The notes: generated by a model not told the origin, from the letters alone. Positions 42,520 to 50,601 are shown, counted from the first letter of the stretch. The stretch: DNA of 63,812 bases from an uncultured Coriobacteriaceae bacterium (GCA_900544245.1 UQUH01000004.1:1-63812); one strand, 5' to 3'. A program made the numbers and translations.

Positions 42520-43530
42520 TTGCCCGTGGAGATTACACGGGCGGGGCCGGAAAGGCCTCAGTTGCTCGATTTTAACCATATATATAAGGTTCTGGCTACC
42601 TCCATTTTGGAAACGATTAGCCCCACGCGCTGCGTCGTGTGCGATGCGCCCGGCAGCGTCCTGTGCGAGAGCTGCGCGTCTTCCCTTCCCTTCATCGATC
42701 TCATGCTCGCGTGCCCACGTTGCGGCGCCCCCTATGGGCGCATGTTGTGCACGGAATGTCCGATGCCGGGAAGCGAGGCAGCGCTGCGGCATCCCGAGGA
42801 GGCGTTTCCGTTTTCGCGCGCACGCTCGGCGCTGTCGTTCGAAGGCGGGGCAAGAAAGATCATCCGCACCTACAAGGACGGCGACGAGTTGCGTCTTGAC
42901 GCGGTCATCGCCTCGTTCCTGTGCGCCGCAATACGCGGACGCGATGAGACACATTGGACAGGCACATCTGTCTCATGCGGACGGGAGATGGGGACCGACA
43001 TCCCAAGGCCTCCCGCCGTCATTTGGGGTAAGACGGGACCTTCCGCTGTCACCTCGAGTGAAGCGGAGCGGAGTCGAGAAATCTCCCCTCCCTACCCTCG
43101 GGACTGGTCGCAGTGGGCAGGCGCGCTCACGTACGTACCAGCATCGCCCGAGGCGTTGCGACGGCGCGGGTTCGACCATATGGAGCGCGTGGCGCAGATT
43201 GTGGCGCAGCGTACGGGACTGCCGCTCGTGCACGCGCTTGCAAGTCGCAAAGGAGCCCACGACCAACGTAAGCTGGGACGCGGAGAGCGCCTGGCAAATC
43301 GCAGCGGGTCGTTCTCGCTTGCGACGGATGAGAGGACGAAACACGAAGGTGATTTAGGGGCGACCGGTGAGGACGCTTCGGTGACGTTGCGAGCGGGCAG
43401 AATGCTACAACGCGTCATCCTCGTCGACGACGTCTTCACGACGGGCGCGACGCTGTCGGCGGCAACGCAGGTGCTCCTCGACGGCGGTGTCCGTGAAGTC
43501 CGTGCCGTCACCTGCTGCCGCGTCTGGTGA
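42520..43530 (+). CDS. ComF family protein with in-frame repeat insertions
   Basis: ComF (ComFC) helps DNA uptake during transformation. The N-terminal zinc finger is CVVCDAPGSVLCESC, with CPRCGAPYG and CTECPM after it. The C-terminal phosphoribosyltransferase domain has RRRGFDHMERVAQ and the PRPP motif VILVDDVFTTGATLSAA. Between them, residues about 142-190 (ETHWTGTSVSCG to SREISPP) come from two different repeats inserted at 42944-42976 and 43047-43087. Frame is kept, so a longer product may still be made. The start is uncertain: TTG at the 5' end shown, with no good ribosome binding site, and an AT-rich promoter-like stretch (TATATATAAGG) lies inside. Confidence 0.8.
   Translation: MPVEITRAGPERPQLLDFNHIYKVLATSILETISPTRCVVCDAPGSVLCESCASSLPFIDLMLACPRCGAPYGRMLCTECPMPGSEAALRHPEEAFPFSRARSALSFEGGARKIIRTYKDGDELRLDAVIASFLCAAIRGRDETHWTGTSVSCGREMGTDIPRPPAVIWGKTGPSAVTSSEAERSREISPPYPRDWSQWAGALTYVPASPEALRRRGFDHMERVAQIVAQRTGLPLVHALASRKGAHDQRKLGRGERLANRSGSFSLATDERTKHEGDLGATGEDASVTLRAGRMLQRVILVDDVFTTGATLSAATQVLLDGGVREVRAVTCCRVW
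42944..42976. repeat. GAGACA-type palindrome inside comF
   Basis: A 33-bp copy of the CATTGGACAGG sub-type. Its length is a multiple of three, so the reading frame is kept. Confidence 0.85.
43047..43087. repeat. CGAAATGACA-family repeat inside comF
   Basis: Runs from TGTCACCTCGAGTGAAGCGG to GGAGTCGAGAAATCTC, inverted relative to the copy near 23.1 kb, 70 bp after the GAGACA palindrome. Confidence 0.7.
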
Positions 43531-43563
43531 ATGAGACACATTGGACAGGTACAGCTGTCTCAT
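43531..43563. repeat. GAGACA-type palindrome joining the stops of comF and nhaC
   Basis: Starts on the base after the comF TGA. Its other arm contains the TGA of the convergent nhaC gene (43562-43560). It is the CATTGGACAGG sub-type and could terminate both genes. Confidence 0.85.
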
Positions 43564-44867
43564 TTTCTGTCCGGCTTGTCGAGGGCGATGCTGATGAGGA
43601 CGCAGGCGAGCAACAGGAACTGGTAGAACAGAAACGGCATGATCTCGACGCTCGCGATACCGGCGAGGCTCGCTGCGACGAGGAGCTGCGCGCCATAGGG
43701 GATGATGCCCTGTCCGATGCAGCTGAAGATGTCGATGAGACTCGCCACTCGCACGGGTTCGATGCCGTACTCCTCGCCGATGTGCTTGGCGATGGGACCG
43801 GAAACCACGATGGCCACCGTGTTGTTGGCGCAGGCGATGTCGAGCAGCAACGTGAGCAAGCCACAACCGAGCTCGCCGCCGCGCTTGCCGGTGAAGTGCC
43901 GCTTAATGAACGCAAGAATCGACGCGAAGCCGCCGTATTCGCGCATGAGCGCGCTAATCGATGCGACGAGAATCGTCACGATCATCGTCTCGAACATCCC
44001 AGCCGTTCCCGTGCCCATGGCCGAGAACGCGCTCGCGAAATCGAGCGATCCCGTCGCTCCGCCCACAATGGCGAACAGCACGATGCCACCGCCAAGCACG
44101 AGGAAGACGTTGATGCCGCACAACGCGGCGATGAGTACGACGAAGTACGGTATCGCCTGCCAGATGTTGTATTCGAAGTCATCGAGCGCGGGTGTGCCGG
44201 CCATGATCGCCATCGCGATGAGGATGCCGAGCGTGATGAGCGCCGCAGGCAAGGCGATGCGGAAGTTGTTGAGGAACTTATCCTTCATGTTGACGCCCTG
44301 CGTGCGGGTTGCCGCGATCGTGGTGTCCGAAATGAACGAGAGGTTGTCGCCGAACATCGCGCCGCCGACGACGGTTCCCACGCACAACGGCAGATTGAAG
44401 CCCGCGCTGGCGGCGACGGTCACGGCGATGGGGGTGAGCACCGTGATGGTGCCGACGCTCGTTCCCATGGCAAGCGAGATGATGCAGGCGATGACGAAGA
44501 GGCCGGGAATGGCCGCTTGGGCGGGCAGTATGTCGAGCAGCAGGTTTGCCGTGCTCTCCGCGCCACCGGCTGCGCTCGCAATGCCGGAGAACGCGCCGGC
44601 CATCAGGAAGATGAAGAGCATGATGACGATGTTGTCGTCACCGATGCCGCGTGCGCATACGTGGATCTTCTCGTCAAAGGACAGCGAGCGGTTCTGCAGG
44701 AACGCGACGACGAGCGCGATGACGAAGGCCACGACGACGCTGACCACGTAGAAGCCCATCTGCCCTTCGGCAGGCGCGACGTACTCGAAGTAGATGCCGC
44801 ATCCGAGGTAGAGCACCAGGAAGACGACGATGGGCAGCAATGCCTTTGCGTTTGGTTTCTTATCCAT
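43560..44867 (-). CDS. NhaC-family Na+/H+ antiporter, first copy
   Basis: A 435-residue inner-membrane protein with about 11 helices. The motif MGTSVGTITVLTPIAV, GGAMFGDNLSFISDTTIAA and FSCIGQGIIPYGAQ are typical of the NhaC family, which exchanges sodium for protons or acts on organic acids such as malate. The start at MDKKPNAKALLP is chosen because it puts the first helix at once after a short basic stretch; no clear ribosome binding site is seen. The stop codon lies in a palindromic repeat. A second family member is encoded at 57827-59386. Confidence 0.88.
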   Translation of the reverse strand: MDKKPNAKALLPIVVFLVLYLGCGIYFEYVAPAEGQMGFYVVSVVVAFVIALVVAFLQNRSLSFDEKIHVCARGIGDDNIVIMLFIFLMAGAFSGIASAAGGAESTANLLLDILPAQAAIPGLFVIACIISLAMGTSVGTITVLTPIAVTVAASAGFNLPLCVGTVVGGAMFGDNLSFISDTTIAATRTQGVNMKDKFLNNFRIALPAALITLGILIAMAIMAGTPALDDFEYNIWQAIPYFVVLIAALCGINVFLVLGGGIVLFAIVGGATGSLDFASAFSAMGTGTAGMFETMIVTILVASISALMREYGGFASILAFIKRHFTGKRGGELGCGLLTLLLDIACANNTVAIVVSGPIAKHIGEEYGIEPVRVASLIDIFSCIGQGIIPYGAQLLVAASLAGIASVEIMPFLFYQFLLLACVLISIALDKPDRK

Positions 44868-44970
44868 GCGAGCATGATAGACCAAATCGCGCTCGTCGGC
44901 AGCACGCCCATGTGGGCACTTGGTGGTATCATCTGCGCATGTGCATTTAGGCAAAGGCGGTGCAAACAGC

Positions 44971-46134
44971 ATGGTGGGAGAGAATCTTCCGCGTTCCCTG
45001 AAATGGCAGCCAGCGCTCGAGGGGTGGGTTCCCAGCGCGCTGACCACGGCGAATCTTGATGATGCGGCAGCTCGGCTGACGGTGCTCGACCAGCGCCTCC
45101 TGCCACATTCGATTGACTACATCGATTGCTTCACCTCCAAACAGGTATGCGACACGATCGAGGAGCTTGCGGTGCGTGGGGCCCCGGCCATTGGCATTGC
45201 CGGCGCATTTGCCCTCGTGCTGTGGGCGAAGAACGAGTGGCCCGTCATCCGTGAGGCGAAACGCCAGGCCAATCCCAAGAGCGACGTCGATTCCGTCACC
45301 GTGTTCGCGAGCAAGCTCGAGCAGCGCGGACGCGAGATCGCGGCGGTGCGCCCGACGGCCGTCAACCTCACCTGGGCGATCAACGAGCTCGTCGCACCGG
45401 CTCGCATGGCGGCGTATCGGGGCGACACCGTCGAACACATCACGACCGAGCTCGAGGAGCAGGCCTGCCAGCTCATGGAGGACGAGATCTACTCGTGCAA
45501 GCTCATCGGCGAGAACGGCGCCGTCATCATCTCCACGCTCGCCCAGCGCCTGGGACGTCCCCTGCGCATCGAGACGCACTGCAACGCCGGCGCACTCGCG
45601 ACGGCTGCCTGGGGTACGGCCACATCCATCATCTATCACGCCTTCGAGAACGGTGATGTCGAAAAGGTCTGGGTCGACGAGACCCGTCCCGTCGAGCAAG
45701 GCGCGCGTCTCACCGCCTGGGAACTCGAGCAAGCCGGCGTGCCTTATACGCTCATCAGCGACAGCATGGCCGGTTCCATCATGGGGCAGGGACTCGTGGA
45801 TGCCGTCATCGTGGGCGCCGACCGTGTCTGCGCGAACGGCGACGTCGCCAACAAGATCGGGACCTATCCGCTTGCCATCGTCGCGAGCTACCACGGCGTG
45901 CCGTTCTTCGTCGCCGCACCACACTCGACCTTCGACAAGTCGCTGACCACGGGCGACGAGGTCGTTATAGAGCAGCGCGACGCCACCGAGGTACGTTGCA
46001 TGCCCTACGGCCACCAATGGCTGCCCATAGCCCCCACCGAATGCGACGTGTTCAACCCGGCATTTGACATCACGCCCAACGAGCTCATCACCGGCGTCAT
46101 CACCGAGACGGGTATCGAGTTCGCCGGCGAATGA
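44971..46134 (+). CDS. mtnA: S-methyl-5-thioribose-1-phosphate isomerase (MtnA)
   Basis: Isomerises methylthioribose-1-phosphate to the ribulose form in methionine salvage. The protein has 387 residues from MVGENLPRS. The catalytic Cys is in IETHCNAGALAT and the Asp in VIVGADRVCANGDVANKIGTY. The opening DYIDCFTSKQVCDTIEELAVRGAPAIGI is characteristic. It is a member of the eIF2B-alpha-like family, but the MtnA motifs are complete. The stop TGA is supplied by a palindromic repeat. An earlier start 17 codons upstream is possible. No other mtn gene is in the window. Confidence 0.9.
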   Translation: MVGENLPRSLKWQPALEGWVPSALTTANLDDAAARLTVLDQRLLPHSIDYIDCFTSKQVCDTIEELAVRGAPAIGIAGAFALVLWAKNEWPVIREAKRQANPKSDVDSVTVFASKLEQRGREIAAVRPTAVNLTWAINELVAPARMAAYRGDTVEHITTELEEQACQLMEDEIYSCKLIGENGAVIISTLAQRLGRPLRIETHCNAGALATAAWGTATSIIYHAFENGDVEKVWVDETRPVEQGARLTAWELEQAGVPYTLISDSMAGSIMGQGLVDAVIVGADRVCANGDVANKIGTYPLAIVASYHGVPFFVAAPHSTFDKSLTTGDEVVIEQRDATEVRCMPYGHQWLPIAPTECDVFNPAFDITPNELITGVITETGIEFAGE

Positions 46135-46214
46135 GACAGTTGCTCAGGGACGTTGTCTCACTACCATACGAGCCCTGTTCATGATGAGACAACGTCCCTG
46201 AGCAACTGTCTCAT
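46131..46214. repeat. Exact inverted pair of GAGACA-type palindromes after mtnA
   Basis: The first copy (46131-46160) is the exact reverse complement of the second (46185-46214) over 30 bases, with 24 bases between. Together they can form one 84-bp hairpin. The stop codon of mtnA lies in the first copy. Confidence 0.9.
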
Positions 46215-46332
46215 CGTTTGTCCCAGCTCACCGCTTACCCACGGACGTTGACGGGCACATCCTCCCCGGCTCGCATGTGGTAAAGTAGCGAGTTTGCAGG
46301 GAATCGAACGTAGACACGCAAAGGATGTTTTC

Positions 46333-46893
46333 GTGTTCGGAATAAGTGGCACGGAACTGGTGATTATCCTGTTCTTCGGTTTCCTCATCTTCGGGCCGGA
46401 GAAGCTGCCCCAGATGGGGCGCACCGTGGGACGGGCAATCAGGCAGTTCAGAAACGCCTCTGAGGCGGCGAACAAGAAGTTTAAGGAAGAGGTCGCCGAC
46501 CCCTTCCAGGAGGCCATCGCTCCCTACAAGGATCAGGTCGAGGAATCGACCAAGCCCATCCAAGAGGACATTTCCGCCATCAACGACACGCTCAACGAGA
46601 CGAAGAGCATGTTCACCGACCCGTTCAAGGACATGTTCGGTAGCCCAACGAGCACCCCCAAGGTCGCTCCCGGTGCAGCGATTCCCGGCGGGACCGCCAG
46701 CGAGCCCACTAGCCCCAGTCCCGTCCCGACAGCCGCCGATTCCGCGGCCGATGATCCCTTTGCCGGCGTTATCGATGATGCGCCCGCTAAAGAGCCCGAG
46801 GGCAAGCCCATCCCCGAGACGGGCGGTACCGTCAAGAAGAAGAGCATGGCGGCGAGCCTCTACGACCTCGACGACGAGAAAGCCGGTGAGTGA
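46333..46893 (+). CDS. tatB: Twin-arginine translocase subunit TatA/TatB
   Basis: Forms the protein-conducting part of the Tat pathway with TatC. Residues 1-28 hold the single helix GTELVIILFFGFLIFGPEKLPQ with the Phe-Gly-Pro hinge, followed by an amphipathic helix (MGRTVGRAIRQFRNASE). The long acidic, Pro-rich tail suggests TatB rather than TatA. The start is GTG with AAAGGA seven bases upstream; a longer reading from 46294 lacks support. tatC follows after one base. Confidence 0.88.
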   Translation: MFGISGTELVIILFFGFLIFGPEKLPQMGRTVGRAIRQFRNASEAANKKFKEEVADPFQEAIAPYKDQVEESTKPIQEDISAINDTLNETKSMFTDPFKDMFGSPTSTPKVAPGAAIPGGTASEPTSPSPVPTAADSAADDPFAGVIDDAPAKEPEGKPIPETGGTVKKKSMAASLYDLDDEKAGE

Positions 46894-46894
46894 G

Positions 46895-47656
46895 ATGCCC
46901 ATCGGTCCCGCGCGCATGCCGCTCATGGATCATATCGGCGAGCTGCGTCGTCGCATCGTCATCATCGTCGTCGCGCTCGCGGTCACGGTCTGCTTCATGT
47001 ACCTGCTCGCGCCGTATCTCATCGACTTCCTCATTCTCCCCGTGAGCGACTACGTGACCGATGTCTATGTGACAGGTGCGTTCGAGGGCTTCTCGCTGAA
47101 GTTCCGCGTGGCGCTCTTCATGTCGGTCCTCGTCTGCAGCCCCCTCATCTTCTGGGAGCTGCTCGCGTTCTTCCTGCCCGCGCTGCGCCCCAACGAGCGC
47201 CGCTACGTATTGCCCACGTTCTTCGTCGCCGTCGCGCTCTACGTGCTGGGCATGGTGTTCTGCTACTGCTTCTGCCTCAATCCCGCATTCCAATTCCTCA
47301 CGACCGAGAGCATGTCCATCGGCCAGATCCTGCCGCAGGCAACCGATTACCTGCACTACATCATCCTGTTCGAGCTTGCCTTTGGCCTGGCCTTCGAGCT
47401 ACCGCTCGTGGTCTTCTTCCTCATCCTGTTCAACATCGTCCCCTACAAGAAGATGCGCGCCAGCTGGCGAGGCATCTACGTCGGCCTGCTCGTGGTTGCC
47501 GCCATCGTGACACCGGATGCATCCCCCGTGACGATGGGCATCATGTTCGCCGCACTGCTCGCGCTCTACGAGGTGTCACTTGCTGCTGCCCGCATCGCGC
47601 TTGCGCGCAGAATCAAGCGCCAGCGTGCTGAGGAAGAAGCGGAGATGGCCGCGTAA
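46895..47656 (+). CDS. tatC: Twin-arginine translocase subunit TatC
   Basis: The receptor for twin-arginine signal peptides. The 253-residue protein has six helices. It opens with the conserved MPLMDHIGELRRRI and has FYLLFELAFG-like FELAFGLAFELPLVVFF, with the functionally important Glu in the first loop. The ATG lies one base after the tatB stop, and its stop overlaps the hypA ATG (TAATG). The longer reading overlapping tatB is rejected. Confidence 0.94.
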   Translation: MPIGPARMPLMDHIGELRRRIVIIVVALAVTVCFMYLLAPYLIDFLILPVSDYVTDVYVTGAFEGFSLKFRVALFMSVLVCSPLIFWELLAFFLPALRPNERRYVLPTFFVAVALYVLGMVFCYCFCLNPAFQFLTTESMSIGQILPQATDYLHYIILFELAFGLAFELPLVVFFLILFNIVPYKKMRASWRGIYVGLLVVAAIVTPDASPVTMGIMFAALLALYEVSLAAARIALARRIKRQRAEEEAEMAA

Positions 47657-48027
47657 TGCACGAGCTATCGCTGGTACAGGGCATCTTCGATTCGGTCATT
47701 CCCGTCGCACGGCAAAACGGCGCCACGAAGATCACGGGCATCAAGCTCACCATCGGCGAGATGACGATGGTCGTACCCGAGGCAATGGAGTTCGCCTTCG
47801 AGGCGCTGTCCGAGGATGACCCGTTATTGGACGGCTGCGTGCTCGAGATGGATTTCGTGGCTCCGAAGTCACGTTGCCTGGACTGCGGTAACGAGTTCGA
47901 ACATGACCGTTTTCACAGTCATTGCCCCGCATGCGATTCGGCAGCGACCGTCCTGATTGCGGGACGTGAGCTCGATATCGCCTCCATGGAAATCGAAACA
48001 CCCGATGACGAGGACAGCCCCGCGTAG
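47656..48027 (+). CDS. hypA: Hydrogenase nickel-incorporation protein HypA
   Basis: Delivers nickel to NiFe hydrogenase with HypB. The N-terminal MHELSL carries the nickel-binding His2. The zinc ribbon is CLDCG and CPACD near residues 74-97. The 123 residues are normal for the family. It starts within the tatC stop, so tatB-tatC-hypA-hypB probably forms one transcript. No hydrogenase structural gene or hypCDEF is present in the window. Confidence 0.94.
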   Translation: MHELSLVQGIFDSVIPVARQNGATKITGIKLTIGEMTMVVPEAMEFAFEALSEDDPLLDGCVLEMDFVAPKSRCLDCGNEFEHDRFHSHCPACDSAATVLIAGRELDIASMEIETPDDEDSPA

Positions 48028-48084
48028 GGCTCGACATACGATGTGCATGGGCCAGATCCTAGCACATCGAGAGAGAAGGATGAC

Positions 48085-48741
48085 ATGGCTTACATCGACC
48101 TGGAAACCAAGATCCTGAACAAGAACGACGAAGGCGCCGCGGCAAACCGCGCCCTGCTCGACGAGAAGGGCGTCTACATGGTCAACGTGCTGGCGAGCCC
48201 CGGGTCGGGCAAGACCTCGACCATCGTGGCGACCATCAACGCGCTGCGCGACAAGTACAACATCGCCGTCATCGAGGGCGACATCGCGAGCGACGTCGAT
48301 TCGCAGACCATCAAGGCCCTGGGTATTCCCGCGGTGCAGATCAACACTGCCGGTGCCTGTCATCTCGAGAGCGACATGCTGCGTCGCGCCCTTGACGTGC
48401 TCGACTTGGACGACATCGACCTCATCTTCATCGAAAACGTGGGGAACCTCGTATGCCCGGCGGACTTCTACCTGGGCGAGAACATCAAGATGATGATCCT
48501 GTCGGTGCCCGAAGGCGATGACAAGCCACTCAAGTACCCCGGCATGTTCCAGGTGGCCGACGCCATCATCCTCAACAAAATCGACGTAATGCCGGCCTTT
48601 ACCTTTGACAAAACGCTCTTCGACGAGCATATCGAGCGCCTCAACCCCGGCGCGCCGAGCTTTGCCATCGCCGCGACCAAGGGCGACGGCGTCGACGAGT
48701 GGGCCAGTTGGCTCTCCGAGCAAATCGAAGCCGCAAAGTAG
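48085..48741 (+). CDS. hypB: Hydrogenase accessory GTPase HypB
   Basis: SIMIBI-class GTPase that drives nickel insertion. The P-loop is NVLASPGSGKTST near residue 36, then EGDIASDVD, the metal-site Cys-His in GACHLESDM, ENVGNLVCPA, and NKID for guanine binding. The 218-residue protein lacks the His-rich N-terminus and the extra high-affinity nickel motif of some HypB proteins. It starts at MAYIDLETK with GAAGGA upstream. A repeat array begins just after its stop. Confidence 0.94.
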   Translation: MAYIDLETKILNKNDEGAAANRALLDEKGVYMVNVLASPGSGKTSTIVATINALRDKYNIAVIEGDIASDVDSQTIKALGIPAVQINTAGACHLESDMLRRALDVLDLDDIDLIFIENVGNLVCPADFYLGENIKMMILSVPEGDDKPLKYPGMFQVADAIILNKIDVMPAFTFDKTLFDEHIERLNPGAPSFAIAATKGDGVDEWASWLSEQIEAAK

Positions 48742-48759
48742 AATCGACGAGCTTCGTGC

Positions 48760-48906
48760 GCGTTTTTTTCGATTATGTGAGATGGGACCGAGGCTTCTCT
48801 TCACACAATCGCATTTTTTCTGCTACGGGACTTCACAGGTCTCACATAATCGAAAATTTCTTACATGCGAAGGATGGCGGTCTCGCACTATCGCAATTTC
48901 TTTGCG
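48760..48906. repeat. 41-bp phased array of CGATTRTGTGAGA motifs, second cluster
   Basis: One forward motif starts with CG at 48770 (CGATTATGTGAGATGG). Three inverted motifs end with CG at 48811 (TTCACACAATCG), 48852 (TCTCACATAATCG) and 48893 (TCTCGCACTATCG). Anchors are 41 bp apart throughout. It lies between the converging hypB and ahcY genes. The same motif and spacing are found at 16.4 kb, with a different arrangement of orientations. Confidence 0.8.
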
Positions 48907-48924
48907 CGCCAGCGGGCTCGTGTT

Positions 48925-50184
48925 CTACACGGTGCCGAGCGTCCAGGAGTTGAGGTAGGCCTCCTGCTCGGGCGTGAGCGTGTCAATCTGTATGCCGAGC
49001 GTGCCGAGCTTAACGCGGGCGATCTCGTCGTCAATCTCGGCCGGGATGTTGTAGCACTGGGGCAGCAGCTCGTCGCGGTGCTTGAGCACGTACTCGGCCG
49101 CGAGCACCTGGTTCGCGAAGCTCATGTCCATGACCTCGGCGGGATGTCCCTCGGCAGCCGAGAGGTTCACGAGGCGTCCGTCGGCGAGCAGGATAATCGT
49201 GCGCCCATCGGGCAGCGTGTACTCGTCGACGAGCGGCTTGAGGGTCTCCTTGGAGACCGCGTGCTCCTCGAGCCAGGGAATGTTGATCTCGCTGTTGAAG
49301 TGGCCGGAGTTGCAGATGATCGCCCCGTCCTTCATGTTCTCGAACGCCGGCGCGTCGATGACGTTGAGGTCGCCGGTCACGGTTACCCAAACGTCGGCTA
49401 ACTTGGCGGCCTCGGCGCACGGCATCACGCGGTAGCCCTCCATGTGCGCCTCGAGCGCCTTGAGCGGATCGACCTCGCAGACGATGACGCTCATGCCCAT
49501 GCCAGCTGCGCGCTGGGCCAGGCCGCGTCCGCAGAAACCGTAGCCGCTCACCACGAGGGTGCGGCCCGCGAGCAGGCGATTGGTCGCGCGCACGATGCCG
49601 TCGAGCGTGGATTGGCCCGTGCCGTAGCGGTTGTCGAAGAAGTGCTTGGTGTTGGCGTCGTTGACATTGAACGAGGGGTACTTGAGCGCGCCGGCAGCCG
49701 ACATCGCAGCCAGGCGAATGACGCCGGTCGTCGTCTCCTCGGTGCCGCCAATCACGTACTTGAGGGCGTCCTGGCGATCGCCGTGGATGCGATCGCAGAG
49801 GTCAGCACCGTCATCCATCGTGATTTGCGGCTTGGTATCGATGACGGCGTCGAGGTGCTTGTAGTAGGTCTCGGTGTCCTCACCACAGCGTGCGTAGACC
49901 TCTGCGCCGTAGTACTTGACGAGCGCGGCCGCCGTGTCGTCCTGGGTGGAGAGCGGATTGCTTGCGCACAACGCGACCTGGGCACCGCCTTCGATCATCG
50001 TGCGTACGAGATTGGCGGTCTCGGTGGTCACGTGCAGACACGCACCGACGCGAATTCCCTCGAAGGGGCGCTCCTTGGCAAAGCGCTCGCGAATCTCGGC
50101 GAGTACGGGCATATCCCGGTCGGCCCACAGGATGCGCGCGCGGCCCTCGTCGGCAAGGTTGATGTCGGTGATGTCGTAGCTCAT
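48925..50184 (-). CDS. ahcY: Adenosylhomocysteinase (AhcY/SahH)
   Basis: Splits S-adenosylhomocysteine into adenosine and homocysteine and so relieves inhibition of methyltransferases. The 419-residue protein has the NAD site VSGYGFCGRGLAQ near residue 212, GDLNVI and CNSGHFNSEI, and the usual C-terminal domain. It lacks the roughly 40-residue insertion of some bacterial forms. GAGGAGGAA precedes the ATG at MSYDITDIN. With mtnA it indicates recycling of SAM by-products. Its promoter shares a 15-bp sequence with serC. Confidence 0.95.
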   Translation of the reverse strand: MSYDITDINLADEGRARILWADRDMPVLAEIRERFAKERPFEGIRVGACLHVTTETANLVRTMIEGGAQVALCASNPLSTQDDTAAALVKYYGAEVYARCGEDTETYYKHLDAVIDTKPQITMDDGADLCDRIHGDRQDALKYVIGGTEETTTGVIRLAAMSAAGALKYPSFNVNDANTKHFFDNRYGTGQSTLDGIVRATNRLLAGRTLVVSGYGFCGRGLAQRAAGMGMSVIVCEVDPLKALEAHMEGYRVMPCAEAAKLADVWVTVTGDLNVIDAPAFENMKDGAIICNSGHFNSEINIPWLEEHAVSKETLKPLVDEYTLPDGRTIILLADGRLVNLSAAEGHPAEVMDMSFANQVLAAEYVLKHRDELLPQCYNIPAEIDDEIARVKLGTLGIQIDTLTPEQEAYLNSWTLGTV

Positions 50185-50211
50185 GGGTTCCTCCTCGATG
50201 AAATGACACGT

Positions 50212-50226
50212 TGCACATACTAGCAC
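50212..50226 (-). promoter_or_regulatory. ahcY extended -10 promoter element
   Basis: GTGCTAGTATGTGCA on the minus strand, identical over 15 bases to the serC element at 28906-28920, contains TG-N-TAGTAT. It lies 28 bases upstream of the ahcY ATG. Confidence 0.5.
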
Positions 50227-50231
50227 GGGTG

Positions 50232-50264
50232 AATGAGACAACTACTCGAAGACGCTGTTTCATT
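50232..50264. repeat. Diverged GAGACA-type palindrome upstream of ahcY
   Basis: AATGAGACAACTACTCGAAG to CGCTGTTTCATT, with several mismatches between arms. A further half-copy (GATTGTCTCATT) lies at 50304-50315. Confidence 0.6.
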
Positions 50265-50316
50265 GCGTAGTGGCACCTGCGGAAAGCGAGGCAAAAACGA
50301 CAAGATTGTCTCATTA

Positions 50317-50332
50317 GTTAGGGTATGCTAAC
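50317..50332 (+). promoter_or_regulatory. DtxR-type operator candidate before the FeoB-associated gene
   Basis: GTTAGGGTATGCTAAC has the form GTTAG-N6-CTAAC shared with the sites before feoB and feoA. It overlaps the expected core promoter, nine bases before the ATG. Confidence 0.65.
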
Positions 50333-50340
50333 ATTCGGAT

Positions 50341-50601
50341 ATGAACATCGCGAGCTGGATCATACTCATCATCGTCGTCATCTGGATTGGCGTTGCCATC
50401 AAGGTGGCCTTCTTCGGCGGCTTTGGCAAGAAGGGGCGCTCGTGCCACAGCACGCATCACGATGCGAACCTGCCAAGCGACGAGGACCTCAAGCTGCCGA
50501 GTGCTTGCATGGGTTGCAGCAAGGGAAGCTGCGCGGGCTGTGCAAGCGCGTCCGGCAGACGTGACATCCCCATACCCACCGTTCGCAAATCGCGAGGATA
50601 G
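50341..50601 (+). CDS. FeoB-associated Cys-rich membrane protein
   Basis: An 86-residue protein with one N-terminal membrane helix (SWIILIIVVIWIGVAIKVAFFGG) followed by a Cys-rich cytoplasmic tail: CMGCSKGSCAGCAS near residues 56-69. This layout is the FeoB-associated Cys-rich membrane protein family, thought to aid FeoB in ferrous iron transport. It lies near feoB, and a GTTAG-N6-CTAAC site directly upstream ties it to iron control. No ribosome binding site is evident before the ATG. Confidence 0.8.
   Translation: MNIASWIILIIVVIWIGVAIKVAFFGGFGKKGRSCHSTHHDANLPSDEDLKLPSACMGCSKGSCAGCASASGRRDIPIPTVRKSRG

Noticed and set aside
40172..43357. A plus-strand open frame of more than 1000 codons
   Set aside because: It is the antisense shadow of topA, whose motifs and operon position are clear; high GC content creates such long antisense frames.
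43527..45059. A 510-codon plus-strand frame opposite nhaC
   Set aside because: Starts inside a palindromic repeat and is antisense to a clear membrane transporter; composition is Arg/Asp/His-rich without domains.
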